Origin: Paenibacillus peoriae KCTC 3763
Lineage (GTDB): Bacteria > Bacillota > Bacilli > Paenibacillales > Paenibacillaceae
Assembly: GCF_000236805.1 (NCBI RefSeq)
Contig: NZ_AGFX01000038.1
Coordinates: 1-64,000, forward strand
DNA length: 64,000 bases
Direction of reading: 5' to 3'
The number at the start of each line of letters is the position of its first letter. Within the stretch, counting starts at the first letter, position 1. The notes below the pieces were generated by a model, which did no database searches, was not told the DNA's origin, and saw nothing but the letters and a program-made list of their open reading frames with translations. A program made the translations under genes and the position numbers. Positions 55,393 through 63,212 of this stretch are shown here, in pieces.

Positions 55393-56169
55393 TTAAATCG
55401 ACAGTTTTTTCTCCAGTAAATAAGCGTTCAAGCGGATTAAGACATAGGCAGCAATCCAACTGATCAACACCGCAACCGGGAAATGCCAGGTAAAAGGAAA
55501 CCATTGTCCTGCCCGAACTTGGTCAAATTGCTCATAAATCCGCTGATCGCCTGACCAGTAGAAGACACTCCCTCCACCCATCAAAAGAATCCACAGTATC
55601 GGGCTAATCGGCCGCAAGGTACTGTATCGGGTACTCGCTGTCAGCAAACCCAGCGCAATAACAAACGGTGTGAAAGCGATAATCATCACAAACCAGTCCA
55701 ATCCGGCTATGATAAAGGACGCTGCATCCGCAAACGTATAAGGCTCTACGGTTGATGAGATGAACAGCGCGAACAAAGAACCCGTCACAAACAGGAACAA
55801 TACCACGACAATGGCTTGTAAAATGGCAGCAAACCATTTGGCGCTGATCAGCCACATGCGCGGATAGGGAAGGGTCAGCCACCATCCGTAGGTGTCATTT
55901 TCCCATTCTCGTCTCAGACTTCCCACACCCATGAAAATGATCATATACGGCAAGCCCAGGGTCACATACCACAGCCTTGTCAATTCGAGTTGGTTGTGAA
56001 GCGCGAAATACAAGGAAATAACGAACGCCGCAATTAGAAATAGCGAGAAATACACAAGTCTCCACGATCTGGGCAGTCGATTGCGGCTCTGCTTTCTCCA
56101 GCTTCCTTTATTTCGAAATTCATGGCGTATCAAATCTTTGAACAGCCCTGATGAATTCACGCCTTCCAC
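55393..56169 (-). CDS. ABC transporter permease (Ytr-type)
   Basis: 258 residues, about six hydrophobic segments, LPYMIIFMGVGSLRREWENDTYGWWLTLPYPRMWLISAKWFAAILQAIVVVLF in the middle, characteristic of ABC-2-like exporter membrane subunits of GntR/YtrA-controlled operons. It overlaps the ATPase gene by 13 nt, so the two are coupled. Probably pairs with the ATPase to respond to cell-wall stress; substrate unknown. Confidence 0.82.
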   Translation of the reverse strand: MEGVNSSGLFKDLIRHEFRNKGSWRKQSRNRLPRSWRLVYFSLFLIAAFVISLYFALHNQLELTRLWYVTLGLPYMIIFMGVGSLRREWENDTYGWWLTLPYPRMWLISAKWFAAILQAIVVVLFLFVTGSLFALFISSTVEPYTFADAASFIIAGLDWFVMIIAFTPFVIALGLLTASTRYSTLRPISPILWILLMGGGSVFYWSGDQRIYEQFDQVRAGQWFPFTWHFPVAVLISWIAAYVLIRLNAYLLEKKLSI

Positions 56170-56870
56170 TCCTTTTTGTACAAATTGCGGAATACCTGAT
56201 GCAGCGATCCATGCTCTGCACGCAGATCATCCGAATCACCAGACCATATGACCCGTCCGCGGTCCATCATGACCGTGTAATCAAACAAGCCTTCCACTTC
56301 CTGAATGTCATGTGTGCTAATGAGTATAGACTGCTGCCGATCCTGCAAATAATCAATAATCCCGGCAACAATCGCCTCTCTGGAGAGGATATCAATGCCC
56401 GCAAACGGTTCATCGAGGATCATGAGCGGAACCTCACGCGCCAAACATAAAATCAGCAGCACACGTGCCTCCTGCCCGCGACTCAGCCCGGTCATTTTTA
56501 GCTCCAGCTCCACGTCCATATGATCAGCAAGCTTGTGCGCATCCTCCATATTGAAGCCAGGCAAAAAGGACTGCCCCCACTCCAACGTCTGTTGAACCGT
56601 ATGATTGGGATACCAACGGGCCCGGTCAGGAAGATAGGATATGCCGCGGTTGGTTTCCCAGCCGGGCTTTTGCCCCAGCACGTGAAGCTCACCCCCGTCG
56701 GGCCGAATCAATCCGGTGATCGCCCGAAACAAGCTTGATTTTCCGCAACCATTCGGTCCAAGCACCCCTACGATGCGCCCCGCTGGAATGACGACATCCA
56801 AGTGGTCCAGCGCTTTTTTACTGCCATATTGCTTCGTCAAATGGCTCGCAGCCACAATAGATTCCGTCAT
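56157..56870 (-). CDS. ABC transporter ATP-binding protein (YtrB-like)
   Basis: 237 residues. Walker A GPNGCGKSS, signature TGLSRGQEARVLL, Walker B PLMILDEPFAGID and the switch histidine in STHDIQEVE. It energises the neighbouring permease. It overlaps the GntR regulator gene by 4 nt. Similar to YtrB/YtrE of the acetoin/cell-wall ytr system, but no periplasmic YtrF-like protein is encoded here. Confidence 0.92.
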   Translation of the reverse strand: MTESIVAASHLTKQYGSKKALDHLDVVIPAGRIVGVLGPNGCGKSSLFRAITGLIRPDGGELHVLGQKPGWETNRGISYLPDRARWYPNHTVQQTLEWGQSFLPGFNMEDAHKLADHMDVELELKMTGLSRGQEARVLLILCLAREVPLMILDEPFAGIDILSREAIVAGIIDYLQDRQQSILISTHDIQEVEGLFDYTVMMDRGRVIWSGDSDDLRAEHGSLHQVFRNLYKKEWKA

Positions 56871-57280
56871 GCCTTTTCGCCTCCTTTCTCATCATTCCCG
56901 CTCTGCTTGCTGCTTATATACTGCTGTACATCCTCCCAGGACAGTCCCAGACTGCTCATGTGTCCGAGAAACTGATCGATATACGTCCTGGCCAGCTGCT
57001 CCCGGAAGCTGTTAATCCGCTCACTGGACGACGTGACATAGGTGCCTAGTCCACGTCGCTTCTCTGTCAGCCCATCCCGCTCCAACTCCTGATATGCCCG
57101 CATCACAGTATTCGGATTCATGCGCAATTCCTGAGCCAGATCACGAACGGACGGCATTTTACTTCCCATTTCAATCTCCCCTTTGGCGATGGAGCTTCGT
57201 ACCTGATTCAATACTTGTTCATATAATGGCTGGCTAAAGTCAATTAAAAACCGGAACGAGCCAACCTGTTGCTCTTCCAT
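56867..57280 (-). CDS. YtrA-type GntR family regulator
   Basis: 137 residues, the short YtrA class: winged helix FSQPLYEQVLNQVRSSIAKGEIEMGSKMPSVRDLAQELRMNPNTVMRAYQELERDGLTEKRRGLGTYVTS, then a short alpha-helical dimer arm instead of an effector domain. First gene of the operon, so it controls the ABC genes behind it. An operator matching the YtrA consensus lies at 57320-57344 upstream. Confidence 0.93.
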   Translation of the reverse strand: MEEQQVGSFRFLIDFSQPLYEQVLNQVRSSIAKGEIEMGSKMPSVRDLAQELRMNPNTVMRAYQELERDGLTEKRRGLGTYVTSSSERINSFREQLARTYIDQFLGHMSSLGLSWEDVQQYISSKQSGNDEKGGEKA

Positions 57281-57319
57281 GGGTGTTTCCCCCTAATCGG
57301 CTGAATCTTTCGTGCCTGT

Positions 57320-57344
57320 AGTGTATTATATCACTTAATACACG
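57320..57344. promoter_or_regulatory. YtrA-type operator
   Basis: AGTGTA, 13 bp, then TACACG: this fits the AGTGTA-13-TACACT inverted repeat described for Bacillus subtilis YtrA, with one mismatch. The inner bases extend the palindrome (GTGTATTA / TAATACAC). It lies about 40 bp upstream of the YtrA-type gene. Confidence 0.7.
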
Positions 57345-57393
57345 TAATACAAGTTTATTTTAGCTGAAATTTTAGTCATGCCACCCCATTTTC

Positions 57394-57437
57394 ATTCAGT
57401 AAATGCTCAGCTTGCGCTCAGATAGCATTCAAGTTGA
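57394..57437. promoter_or_regulatory. Four tandem 11-bp NYTCAG repeats before secreted protein gene
   Basis: Four consecutive 11-bp units begin ATTCAG, GCTCAG, GCTCAG and ATTCAA, about 50 bp before the start of the secreted protein gene. A TATGAT element at 57443-57448 could be the -10. Same pattern as at 22230-22262; binding by the OmpR-type regulator at 21.4 kb is inferred. Confidence 0.55.
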
Positions 57438-57487
57438 TATCTTATGATGTATCACGTACCAAACAAACCATAACCGAAAGGTGGAAA

Positions 57488-58066
57488 ATGAAGATGAAAA
57501 TCAGCAAGAAAGCAATTTTGGCTGGAACGATGGCATTGGCATTTTTAGGAGGCGGTGCACTGTATTCCACAGGCGCAGTCCATGCTGCTTCAACTACACC
57601 TGAGAAGGCTCCCACTGCAAACAAAGCACAGCCACCCAAGGGAAATCCCGGTGATGCTAACGGCCCTAAAATGGCAGGAGGAAACTTTGCCGAAAACAAA
57701 GCTCTCCTGAAATTATTGAAATTGTCCTCCAGCCAATTGGAAACACAGTTGAAGGCAGGTAAATCCCTGGCCACAATCGCCAAAGCACAAGGCGTAAGCT
57801 TGAATTCTGTTGTTGATGTGTTGGTTTCTGATATGAAAGCAAAGCTGTCTACGGAAAAACAAAACGGCAAAATTACAGCCAACGAATATAATCAGCATGT
57901 ATCTAATCTAAAGCAAATGATTACAGATATGGTGAACGGCGTTAAACCGTCCAAGCCACCAGTAGATGGAGATAAAGCCGATCCTGGCAAGGCTCCTGCT
58001 AAAGGAGATGCAGCCAAAGCTCCTGCTAAAACAGATGCGGCTAAAACCTCCGCCAAGAAGAAATAG
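57488..58066 (+). CDS. Small secreted Lys/Pro/Ala-rich protein
   Basis: About 192 residues. Signal peptide (KISKKAILAGTMALAFLGGGALYSTGAVHAA), a Pro/Gly/Lys-rich linker, a compact helical domain (about 68-145) with ALLKLLKLSSSQLETQLKAGKSLATIAKAQGVSLNSVVDVL, and a Lys/Ala/Pro repeat tail (DAAKAPAKTDAAKTSAKKK) likely wall-interacting. Homologous short helical domains occur in Bacillota secreted proteins of unknown function. ATG 57488 or 57494, near AAAGGTGG. A tandem 11-bp repeat promoter suggests control by the two-component system at 20-22 kb. Confidence 0.82.
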   Translation: MKMKISKKAILAGTMALAFLGGGALYSTGAVHAASTTPEKAPTANKAQPPKGNPGDANGPKMAGGNFAENKALLKLLKLSSSQLETQLKAGKSLATIAKAQGVSLNSVVDVLVSDMKAKLSTEKQNGKITANEYNQHVSNLKQMITDMVNGVKPSKPPVDGDKADPGKAPAKGDAAKAPAKTDAAKTSAKKK

Positions 58067-58395
58067 TCAAAGCTCCTTGTCAGACGTAGTCACTTCATGT
58101 ACTGTAAACTAATTTCCATCCGGCTTCCCTGTACGGATCGGGAAAAACATGAGCCTGTCCTTTGCTGCCATACAGCAGCAAGGGACAGGCTTGTGGTTTG
58201 TGTATAACATCAAGAAGATGGCCGAGGTCACGATTCCCAAGGCTGATCCATAAAATGGCTCCCTGTTGGTCACCGATAGCACCAAGGTAATAATATAAAA
58301 AAACGACCATTTTATCCCTTTTTCGAATGGGCTGAGCCCTGGCTACATATATGTGAGAGAGAACGAAACTTCGTGATTTTAAAGGGGCGAACACA
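58067..58395. other. Intergenic region with hairpin
   Basis: Contains the hairpin at 58150-58189. A minus-strand frame of about 99 codons spans it but has no good ribosome site and contains the terminator stem, so it is not called a gene. Confidence 0.4.
58150..58189 (+). terminator. Strong hairpin after secreted protein gene
   Basis: GCCTGTCCTTTGCTG and CAGCAAGGGACAGGC pair over 15 bp with one mismatch, loop about 8 nt. It is the likely transcript end of the secreted protein gene. An open frame on the other strand overlaps it but looks accidental. Confidence 0.55.
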
Positions 58396-58723
58396 TTGGG
58401 ATATTATATTGAGGTGGAGCGTGGTGTCAAGCTATATGTTGAGGATATAGGAGAGGGCGTCCCTGTGCTGATGGTACACGGCTGGCCGCTGGATCATCGA
58501 ATGTACGAATATTAAGCTGCCCTTTTACCTGCCTATGGGTATCGCTGTATTCAGGTAGACCTTAGAGGGTTCGGCAAATCAGATCGTCCGCAACCAAACG
58601 CAAAAAGGAATTGCCGGATCAAGGCTAATTCCTTTTGAACGAAGTGGGCACGGCGTATTCTACGAGGCACAGCCTGAATTTAATTCCACCTTGCTGAGCA
58701 TACTATCCTCAAGCCATAATTAA
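58396..58723 (+). pseudogene. Alpha/beta hydrolase pseudogene
   Basis: TTG start after AAAGGGG; GYYIEVERGVKLYVEDIGEGVPVLMVHGWPLDHRMYEY is a clear alpha/beta hydrolase N-terminus (HGWPLDHRM), interrupted by an in-frame TAA at 58513. It reads on as YGYRCIQVDLRGFGKSDRP, then jumps after a deletion to another frame with GSRLIPFERSGHGVFYEAQPEFNSTLLSIL, the C-terminus with the catalytic histidine. The nucleophile region (GxSxG) and middle are missing. Decayed gene. Confidence 0.85.
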
Positions 58724-58777
58724 AAACCCGATCATTCTTATGTAAAGGTGACGCCAGACGGCGTATCTCCATAAAGC

Positions 58778-58822
58778 AAAAAAGACGCCTCAGCGCCGTT
58801 AATGGCTATGGGGCATCTTTTA
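58778..58822 (-). terminator. Terminator after YdjO-like gene
   Basis: On the minus strand a GATGCC / GGCGTC stem with G-U pairing and a longer imperfect arm is followed by T6, just after the YdjO-like gene. Confidence 0.7.
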
Positions 58823-58840
58823 CTATAAACATGCATCCGC

Positions 58841-59056
58841 TTAGGATTGTTTCGTATGATTAAAGCTCGTATTATTTAATACGGCCAGCTTTTTCTCGCC
58901 CTTCACCATGGCAGAACCGCAAATGGGGCATGTCGGCTCGACAGAAAAAGCGAAGTTATCCCGCATCCATCCATTGCACGTATCGCTGGCGCAATTCCAG
59001 ACAGCTGTAATTTCCTCAGGAATTTCATCCATTGGCTTTTTCCGTGAATTGTACAT
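58841..59056 (-). CDS. YdjO-like cold-inducible zinc-ribbon protein
   Basis: 71 residues. MYNSRKKPMDEIPEEITAVWNCASDTCNGWMRDNFAFSVEPTCPICGSAMVKGEKKLAVLNN: Cys pairs C-x4-C and CPIC form a zinc ribbon, typical of the YdjO family, described as a cold-inducible protein of unknown role. The start ATG 59056 is 6 nt after GAGGG; upstream in-frame ATGs have no ribosome site. It follows the csp gene on the same strand with a terminator between. Confidence 0.85.
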   Translation of the reverse strand: MYNSRKKPMDEIPEEITAVWNCASDTCNGWMRDNFAFSVEPTCPICGSAMVKGEKKLAVLNNTSFNHTKQS

Positions 59057-59137
59057 AAACATCCCTCTTTCTTCATGATTTATAAAGCGATAAGATGTAA
59101 TCAGTTCAAAAACGGCCTTGTGAACAGATAAAAACAA

Positions 59138-59164
59138 ATGCCCCAAACGCTATGTTCGGGGCAT
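59138..59164 (-). terminator. Terminator after cold shock gene
   Basis: ATGCCCC / GGGGCAT, 7 bp, with a 13-nt loop; T-rich sequence follows on the minus strand (TTGTTTTTAT). Confidence 0.8.
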
Positions 59165-59187
59165 CTGAAGTAGGCTGTAATTTTAAA

Positions 59188-59388
59188 TTACAGTTTTACA
59201 ACGTTCTCAGCTTGTGGTCCACGGTTTCCTTCAACTACGTTGAATTCTACGCGTTGGCCTTCGTCCAAAGATTTGAAACCTTCGCCTTGGATTGCGGAGA
59301 AGTGTACGAATACATCGCTTCCACCTTCAACTTCGATGAAACCGAAACCTTTTTCTGCGTTAAACCATTTAACTGTACCTGTTTGCAT
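59188..59388 (-). CDS. Cold shock protein, CspA family
   Basis: 66 residues, the standard size. RNP1 KGFGFIEV and RNP2 VFVHFSAI are intact within [20 protein letters not shown] ... [20 protein letters not shown]. It is a single-stranded nucleic acid chaperone that melts RNA structure in the cold. The mRNA has a long leader of about 130 nt judged from the promoter position. Confidence 0.98.
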   Translation of the reverse strand: MQTGTVKWFNAEKGFGFIEVEGGSDVFVHFSAIQGEGFKSLDEGQRVEFNVVEGNRGPQAENVVKL

Positions 59389-59785
59389 GGAATTACCTCC
59401 AAAATATATTTATATGACCTTTATTTTTTACAAATAAAAATTCACATATTGCACAAGGTTACTTCAACCTAAAACAATAACCCTCTACAATACGTGAATC
59501 TCAGGTCACAATTTCAATATACTCATATTACCATAAGTGTATTGAAAACGCAAGCACTGGTGAAATTAAATTATGTTAGAGTGCTCTTGTCCTTTATTGA
59601 TTTTAAGCCTTATTTTCAGTAGACGAAAGCCAGTCATCAACGTCTACCTAGAATTATTATAACCACAGTTTTCTTTAATTATACCAGTGATCGGAAAATA
59701 AATACACAAAACTTTTCGCAGAAGACGAACTTTTAAAAAATGCCCGTCTCCTGCGTTTGTTCTGCTCAATATTACTTCATCGGAA
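59389..59785. other. Intergenic region: csp leader and GH43 3' end
   Basis: The first part is the csp 5' leader and promoter. From about 59560 to 59785 the sequence is AT-rich; an imperfect stem (CGCAG-AGACG / CGTCT-CTGCG, about 59716-59756) may end the GH43 transcript. No gene is seen. Confidence 0.45.
59525..59553 (-). promoter_or_regulatory. Promoter of cold shock gene
   Basis: On the minus strand TTGCGT (59553-59548) and TAATAT (59530-59525) are 17 bp apart, a good sigma-A promoter. It predicts a transcript with a leader of roughly 130 nt before the csp start, as is usual for cold shock genes. Confidence 0.55.
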
Positions 59786-62221
59786 TCACAGTTCCGACAA
59801 TTCTTTAATTTCCTCTGCAGCCAGTGCTTTGTTATATATTTGGACCTCATCAAGACTGCCGTTAAAATAAGCATCGGCGGCAAAGCGGCTTTTACCGAGA
59901 TAAGCCTCGCTCGTCAGCAGCTCTTTTGGATTAAAAGTCATACTGTCATTAACAGCCACTTCCTCACCGTTTACATACAGCTTCCCGGTATTCCCCTCTA
60001 GTGTAACTGCTACATGCGTCCACTGGTTTAAAGGTAAGGCTGATTTGGCAAGCAAGCTTTGATCTGCACCCTCATGAATCGTAAACTGGAGCACACCGCT
60101 TCCTTGGGAAGGAGTCAGAAACATATGGCGGGCCTGAGCATTTCCAAAGTCAAAAATCCGTTGCCATGCTCCACCGCCCTTCCAATTCACCCAAGCGGAA
60201 AAGGTAAAATCGTCTGCATCTGTGACCGTCACCGGTAGCTGCACGTAGCCATCTTTGCCGTTCAGCACAAGGGCACCGCCAAGCTTTCCATCCTTGTCCC
60301 ATACGGCACCACCATAGGTGTTGCCGTCGAAATGGTTATATGTGCTGTCCACGACACTTGTCCCTTGATCTTCAGTCCATGAATAGTTCGCAAGCTGTGG
60401 ACCTTGAGCCTGCTCGGGAACAGTGGCTATAAAGCTTTTCTTCGCTGTTGCTTTGTCTTTTTTAATGGTCGCCGTCAAGGTGACCGTTGCAGGCTGGGTA
60501 CCCGCTTCTGGACGATACACTTCACCTGTCACGGAAATGTTCTCAGGGCGTGTGGATTCCCACGAAATAGTGGTTTCCTGTGCAGCTTGAGTAGGCAGCG
60601 TCAAATTATATAAAACATTGCTCAAATCGCCCAGACTTAGATCCTTCTCCACAGCAGCCACGATCTTGCTGGCCTTTAGTTCCTTCTTTAACGTCCCCCA
60701 GACCGCAACACCCTTGGAGGATAGTGCGGTGAAAGCAAGCGTCTTTTTGCCCGTGTCTGGATCGACATGTCGCAGGAATACACCTTTATATTTCGTACCA
60801 TCCGTTGTAATCTCCAACTGGTTGCCTGTGCCAAGCTTCCATGTACCATTCGCTCCTCCAGACAGCCTCCCGCCGCTTTCCAAACTAACGGTCACAGCTT
60901 GCTTAATATTGGCCGAGATTTCTTTCCCGTGATTGACATACGAGTATTGACCGAGAACATCCTTTTCCGACAACTTCTTCAGTGAGTCCTCATCACCCGA
61001 ATAGCGATAAGGAGCGACTACAGGCCAGCCGTCCGCGTTCATGAACATTTCATGTACCCGCACCTCAAACTGCTCGCCCCTGCCCGGGAAACGGGAGTGG
61101 AAAATCAGAAAATGCTTTTTCGTCTTGGGATCGTAATAAGCCGAGTTATGTCCGGGTGAAACATACCCTGTACCCAGTCCTGTACCCGGATCGCCAATTT
61201 CTCTTGGAATCAGATAGTTACCTATCAGCTTGACACCATACGGCTCAATGGAAGCGTCATCAAAAAGAGGTTTGTCAGGATTCGCCTTGACCTTGATCAT
61301 GTCGTTCCCCTCGGCGTCATAGTAAGGGCCATCCGGTGTTTTGGAGCGAGCCACACGAAGGTTGTAACCGCCATCTGCCGATAAGCCGCCATAAGACAGG
61401 AACAAGTAGTAATAGTCCGTTTGCGGACTGTACTGTATGTACGGCCCTTCCATACGGGCATGATTACCGCCTGTCAGCTTTTTCCCATATCCTTGTCCGG
61501 GCAGCGGTTTTCCTGTTTTTCCATCCATCTCCAGAATGAAAATACCTCCTGAGTAGGAGCCATACACCATCCACAGCTTGCCGTTCTTATCATAAAAAGT
61601 GTCCGGGTCCACGACATTCGGATGCTTGGTCGCGTCATAGATTGTCCCATCCGCACCCGGTTGGCCCCACATGCCGGATTTCAGGAAGATACCTTTATTT
61701 TTATAAGGCCCTTCAATTTTATCGGCAACCGCTACGCCCATTGCAGAACGCGGGGAGTCGCCCTTGCAAGCGTTATAGTACATGTAAAACTTGCCATCGG
61801 CCAGTTGAATAACATCCGCTGCCCACAGCGTGTCTGTCTGCGCCCAATCCAGCGCTTCCTTTAATTCCTCTTTGACGTTAGGAATCAGTGCATTGCCATT
61901 TGCTACTCCTGTGGCAATCGTATCCCAATTTATCAGGTCCTTGGACTTGGCAGCCGCAAGATGGGAACCAAAAATGTAAAATGTATCTTTCACTTTCAGA
62001 ATGGATGGATCATGTACGGAAGTTTCCTTAAAAGAAACAGTCTTTTTGCTTTGAATTGAAATGTTCTCTTGGCTTTGACTCTGGAAGGCTATCTGCCCCA
62101 CAGCTTCAATCCCATCTGTATTCGGATTGAGCGTTTGTTCGGCGCCCACAAAAGAGGCAGGCAGCAGCAGCGCACCCGCCAGAGAAGCGGCCGTTACCTT
62201 GCGAAAAAATAATGGCTTCAT
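59786..62221 (-). CDS. Secreted GH43 arabinan-degrading enzyme with LamG domain
   Basis: 811 residues. Signal peptide (KVTAASLAGALLLPASFVGAE), then a GH43 beta-propeller (about 65-400) with catalytic Asp in VHDPSILKV, VVDPDTFYDKNGKLWMVYGSYSGGIFI and the acid Glu in HARMEGPYI, a beta-barrel C-terminal module as in endo-arabinanase Abn2, an atrophied bacterial Ig-like domain (about 535-615) and a C-terminal LamG-like sandwich (about 640-800: NGKDGYVQLPVTVTDADDFTFSAWVNWKGGG). It cuts alpha-1,5-arabinan outside the cell. The intracellular GH51 enzyme would finish the job. A cre-like site lies upstream. Confidence 0.94.
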   Translation of the reverse strand: MKPLFFRKVTAASLAGALLLPASFVGAEQTLNPNTDGIEAVGQIAFQSQSQENISIQSKKTVSFKETSVHDPSILKVKDTFYIFGSHLAAAKSKDLINWDTIATGVANGNALIPNVKEELKEALDWAQTDTLWAADVIQLADGKFYMYYNACKGDSPRSAMGVAVADKIEGPYKNKGIFLKSGMWGQPGADGTIYDATKHPNVVDPDTFYDKNGKLWMVYGSYSGGIFILEMDGKTGKPLPGQGYGKKLTGGNHARMEGPYIQYSPQTDYYYLFLSYGGLSADGGYNLRVARSKTPDGPYYDAEGNDMIKVKANPDKPLFDDASIEPYGVKLIGNYLIPREIGDPGTGLGTGYVSPGHNSAYYDPKTKKHFLIFHSRFPGRGEQFEVRVHEMFMNADGWPVVAPYRYSGDEDSLKKLSEKDVLGQYSYVNHGKEISANIKQAVTVSLESGGRLSGGANGTWKLGTGNQLEITTDGTKYKGVFLRHVDPDTGKKTLAFTALSSKGVAVWGTLKKELKASKIVAAVEKDLSLGDLSNVLYNLTLPTQAAQETTISWESTRPENISVTGEVYRPEAGTQPATVTLTATIKKDKATAKKSFIATVPEQAQGPQLANYSWTEDQGTSVVDSTYNHFDGNTYGGAVWDKDGKLGGALVLNGKDGYVQLPVTVTDADDFTFSAWVNWKGGGAWQRIFDFGNAQARHMFLTPSQGSGVLQFTIHEGADQSLLAKSALPLNQWTHVAVTLEGNTGKLYVNGEEVAVNDSMTFNPKELLTSEAYLGKSRFAADAYFNGSLDEVQIYNKALAAEEIKELSEL

Positions 62222-62333
62222 AAAACGATCTCCTTTCGTTTTTGAACATACCTGATTAATTAGGCGTTTAATTTATTCCTATTAGTTGATAATTACCTAT
62301 TAAAATAAGTAAAGACCCTCACCTCCAATAATA

Positions 62334-62347
62334 TTAAAGCGCTTTCA
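62334..62347. promoter_or_regulatory. Cre-like site for catabolite repression
   Basis: TTAAAGCGCTTTCA, or TGAAAGCGCTTTAA on the minus strand, differs from the CcpA cre consensus TGWAARCGYTWNCW at one position in either reading. It lies about 115 bp upstream of the GH43 start and fits repression by preferred sugars. Confidence 0.55.
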
Positions 62348-62593
62348 ATTTTGGATGAAAAATAAAAGCTCCCTTCTTTAAGAAGGCAGGTTTAAGCCCG
62401 GCAATGAACCGTACCTTTATAATATGCAATGGAAATGGGAAATTCAATATATAGTTTTATATTTTCGTGAACTTTTTAATAAAATCATTAATTATACTCA
62501 TTTAATTTTGCAAAGCCTCTTTTTCCCCTTTCCAACACTGTAGATTTAATGGTTCCGCATGAGTTAACTTCAACTACCTGTTAAAGCATTAAA

Positions 62594-62623
62594 GCCAGGA
62601 TGCATCTTCAGCGCATCCTGGCT
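62594..62623 (-). terminator. Terminator after SRPBCC gene
   Basis: AGCCAGGATGC and GCATCCTGGCT form a perfect 11-bp stem around a short loop after the SRPBCC stop codon; T-rich sequence on the minus strand is modest. Confidence 0.6.
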
Positions 62624-62640
62624 TCTCCGTACAGTCTTTG

Positions 62641-63099
62641 TTATTGGTTGCTTCCGAAATCAAGCGTATGGCCAGTCTCTATTAATGTTTTTATATTACT
62701 TAGAATATGCCACCAGGCACTATCACTGGGTTCAAAGGAAGGATCTTCAGGGTGCCATTCATCATGGATAAGAGTCAGCTTCGTGCACCCGCCCACTGGC
62801 TCTAGCAGCCAGGAAATCCGGGATTCATAGTTCTCTTGCCCTTTCAGGTAAGAGGGGCCTACCTTATGCGTAAAACTCAGGGCTTTCAAGGGAGCGTACT
62901 CCAGCAGCGTCCCGTACACGTGAACGGTTTCCTCGCCTTCAGCGCCCGGCCCGACATACTCCAGCAGTTCCCCCTCCTTGAAGCTGGAACGGATTATGCT
63001 TCCGTAATAGATTTGCTGTACATACTCCGGAGAGACCAGGCCGGCCCATGCTTGTTCCGGCGTACCCCCAATGTAGATCTCATATTTCAATTCTTTCAT
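62641..63099 (-). CDS. SRPBCC (AHSA1-type) domain protein
   Basis: 152 residues. The Bet v1-like pattern begins YEIYIGGTPEQAWAGLVSPEYVQQIYYGSIIRSSFKEGELLEYVGPG and ends with STKLTLIHDEW-like VGGCTKLTLIHDEWHPED ... GWWHILSNIKTLIETG. Proteins of this kind bind hydrophobic ligands or act as Hsp90-activator-like modules; specific role unknown. ATG 63099 follows GAGGAAT; AT-rich gap to the WYL gene on the same strand. Confidence 0.88.
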   Translation of the reverse strand: MKELKYEIYIGGTPEQAWAGLVSPEYVQQIYYGSIIRSSFKEGELLEYVGPGAEGEETVHVYGTLLEYAPLKALSFTHKVGPSYLKGQENYESRISWLLEPVGGCTKLTLIHDEWHPEDPSFEPSDSAWWHILSNIKTLIETGHTLDFGSNQ

Positions 63100-63212
63100 G
63101 TTTCATTCCTCCTTAATCATATGTGCTTGTACTTTCATGTATGCTTAAGACTCGCTTACACTATACAAAAAGGACACTGACAGCTACAGTCAGTGTTCCC
63201 GAGGAAATAAAA

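Larger units (their letters stand above)
62222..62640. other. Upstream region of GH43 gene
   Basis: 419 nt. Holds the GH43 ribosome site and promoter side, a cre-like site at 62334-62347, and a hairpin after the SRPBCC gene near 62595-62630 (GCCAGGATGCA / GCATCCTGGC). The middle (62400-62570) shows no gene. Confidence 0.5.

Noticed and set aside
58095-58394. Minus-strand frame of about 99 codons
   Set aside because: It lacks a good ribosome site, and a 15-bp terminator-like stem runs through its middle. The stretch is better explained as the 3' end of the secreted protein transcript.
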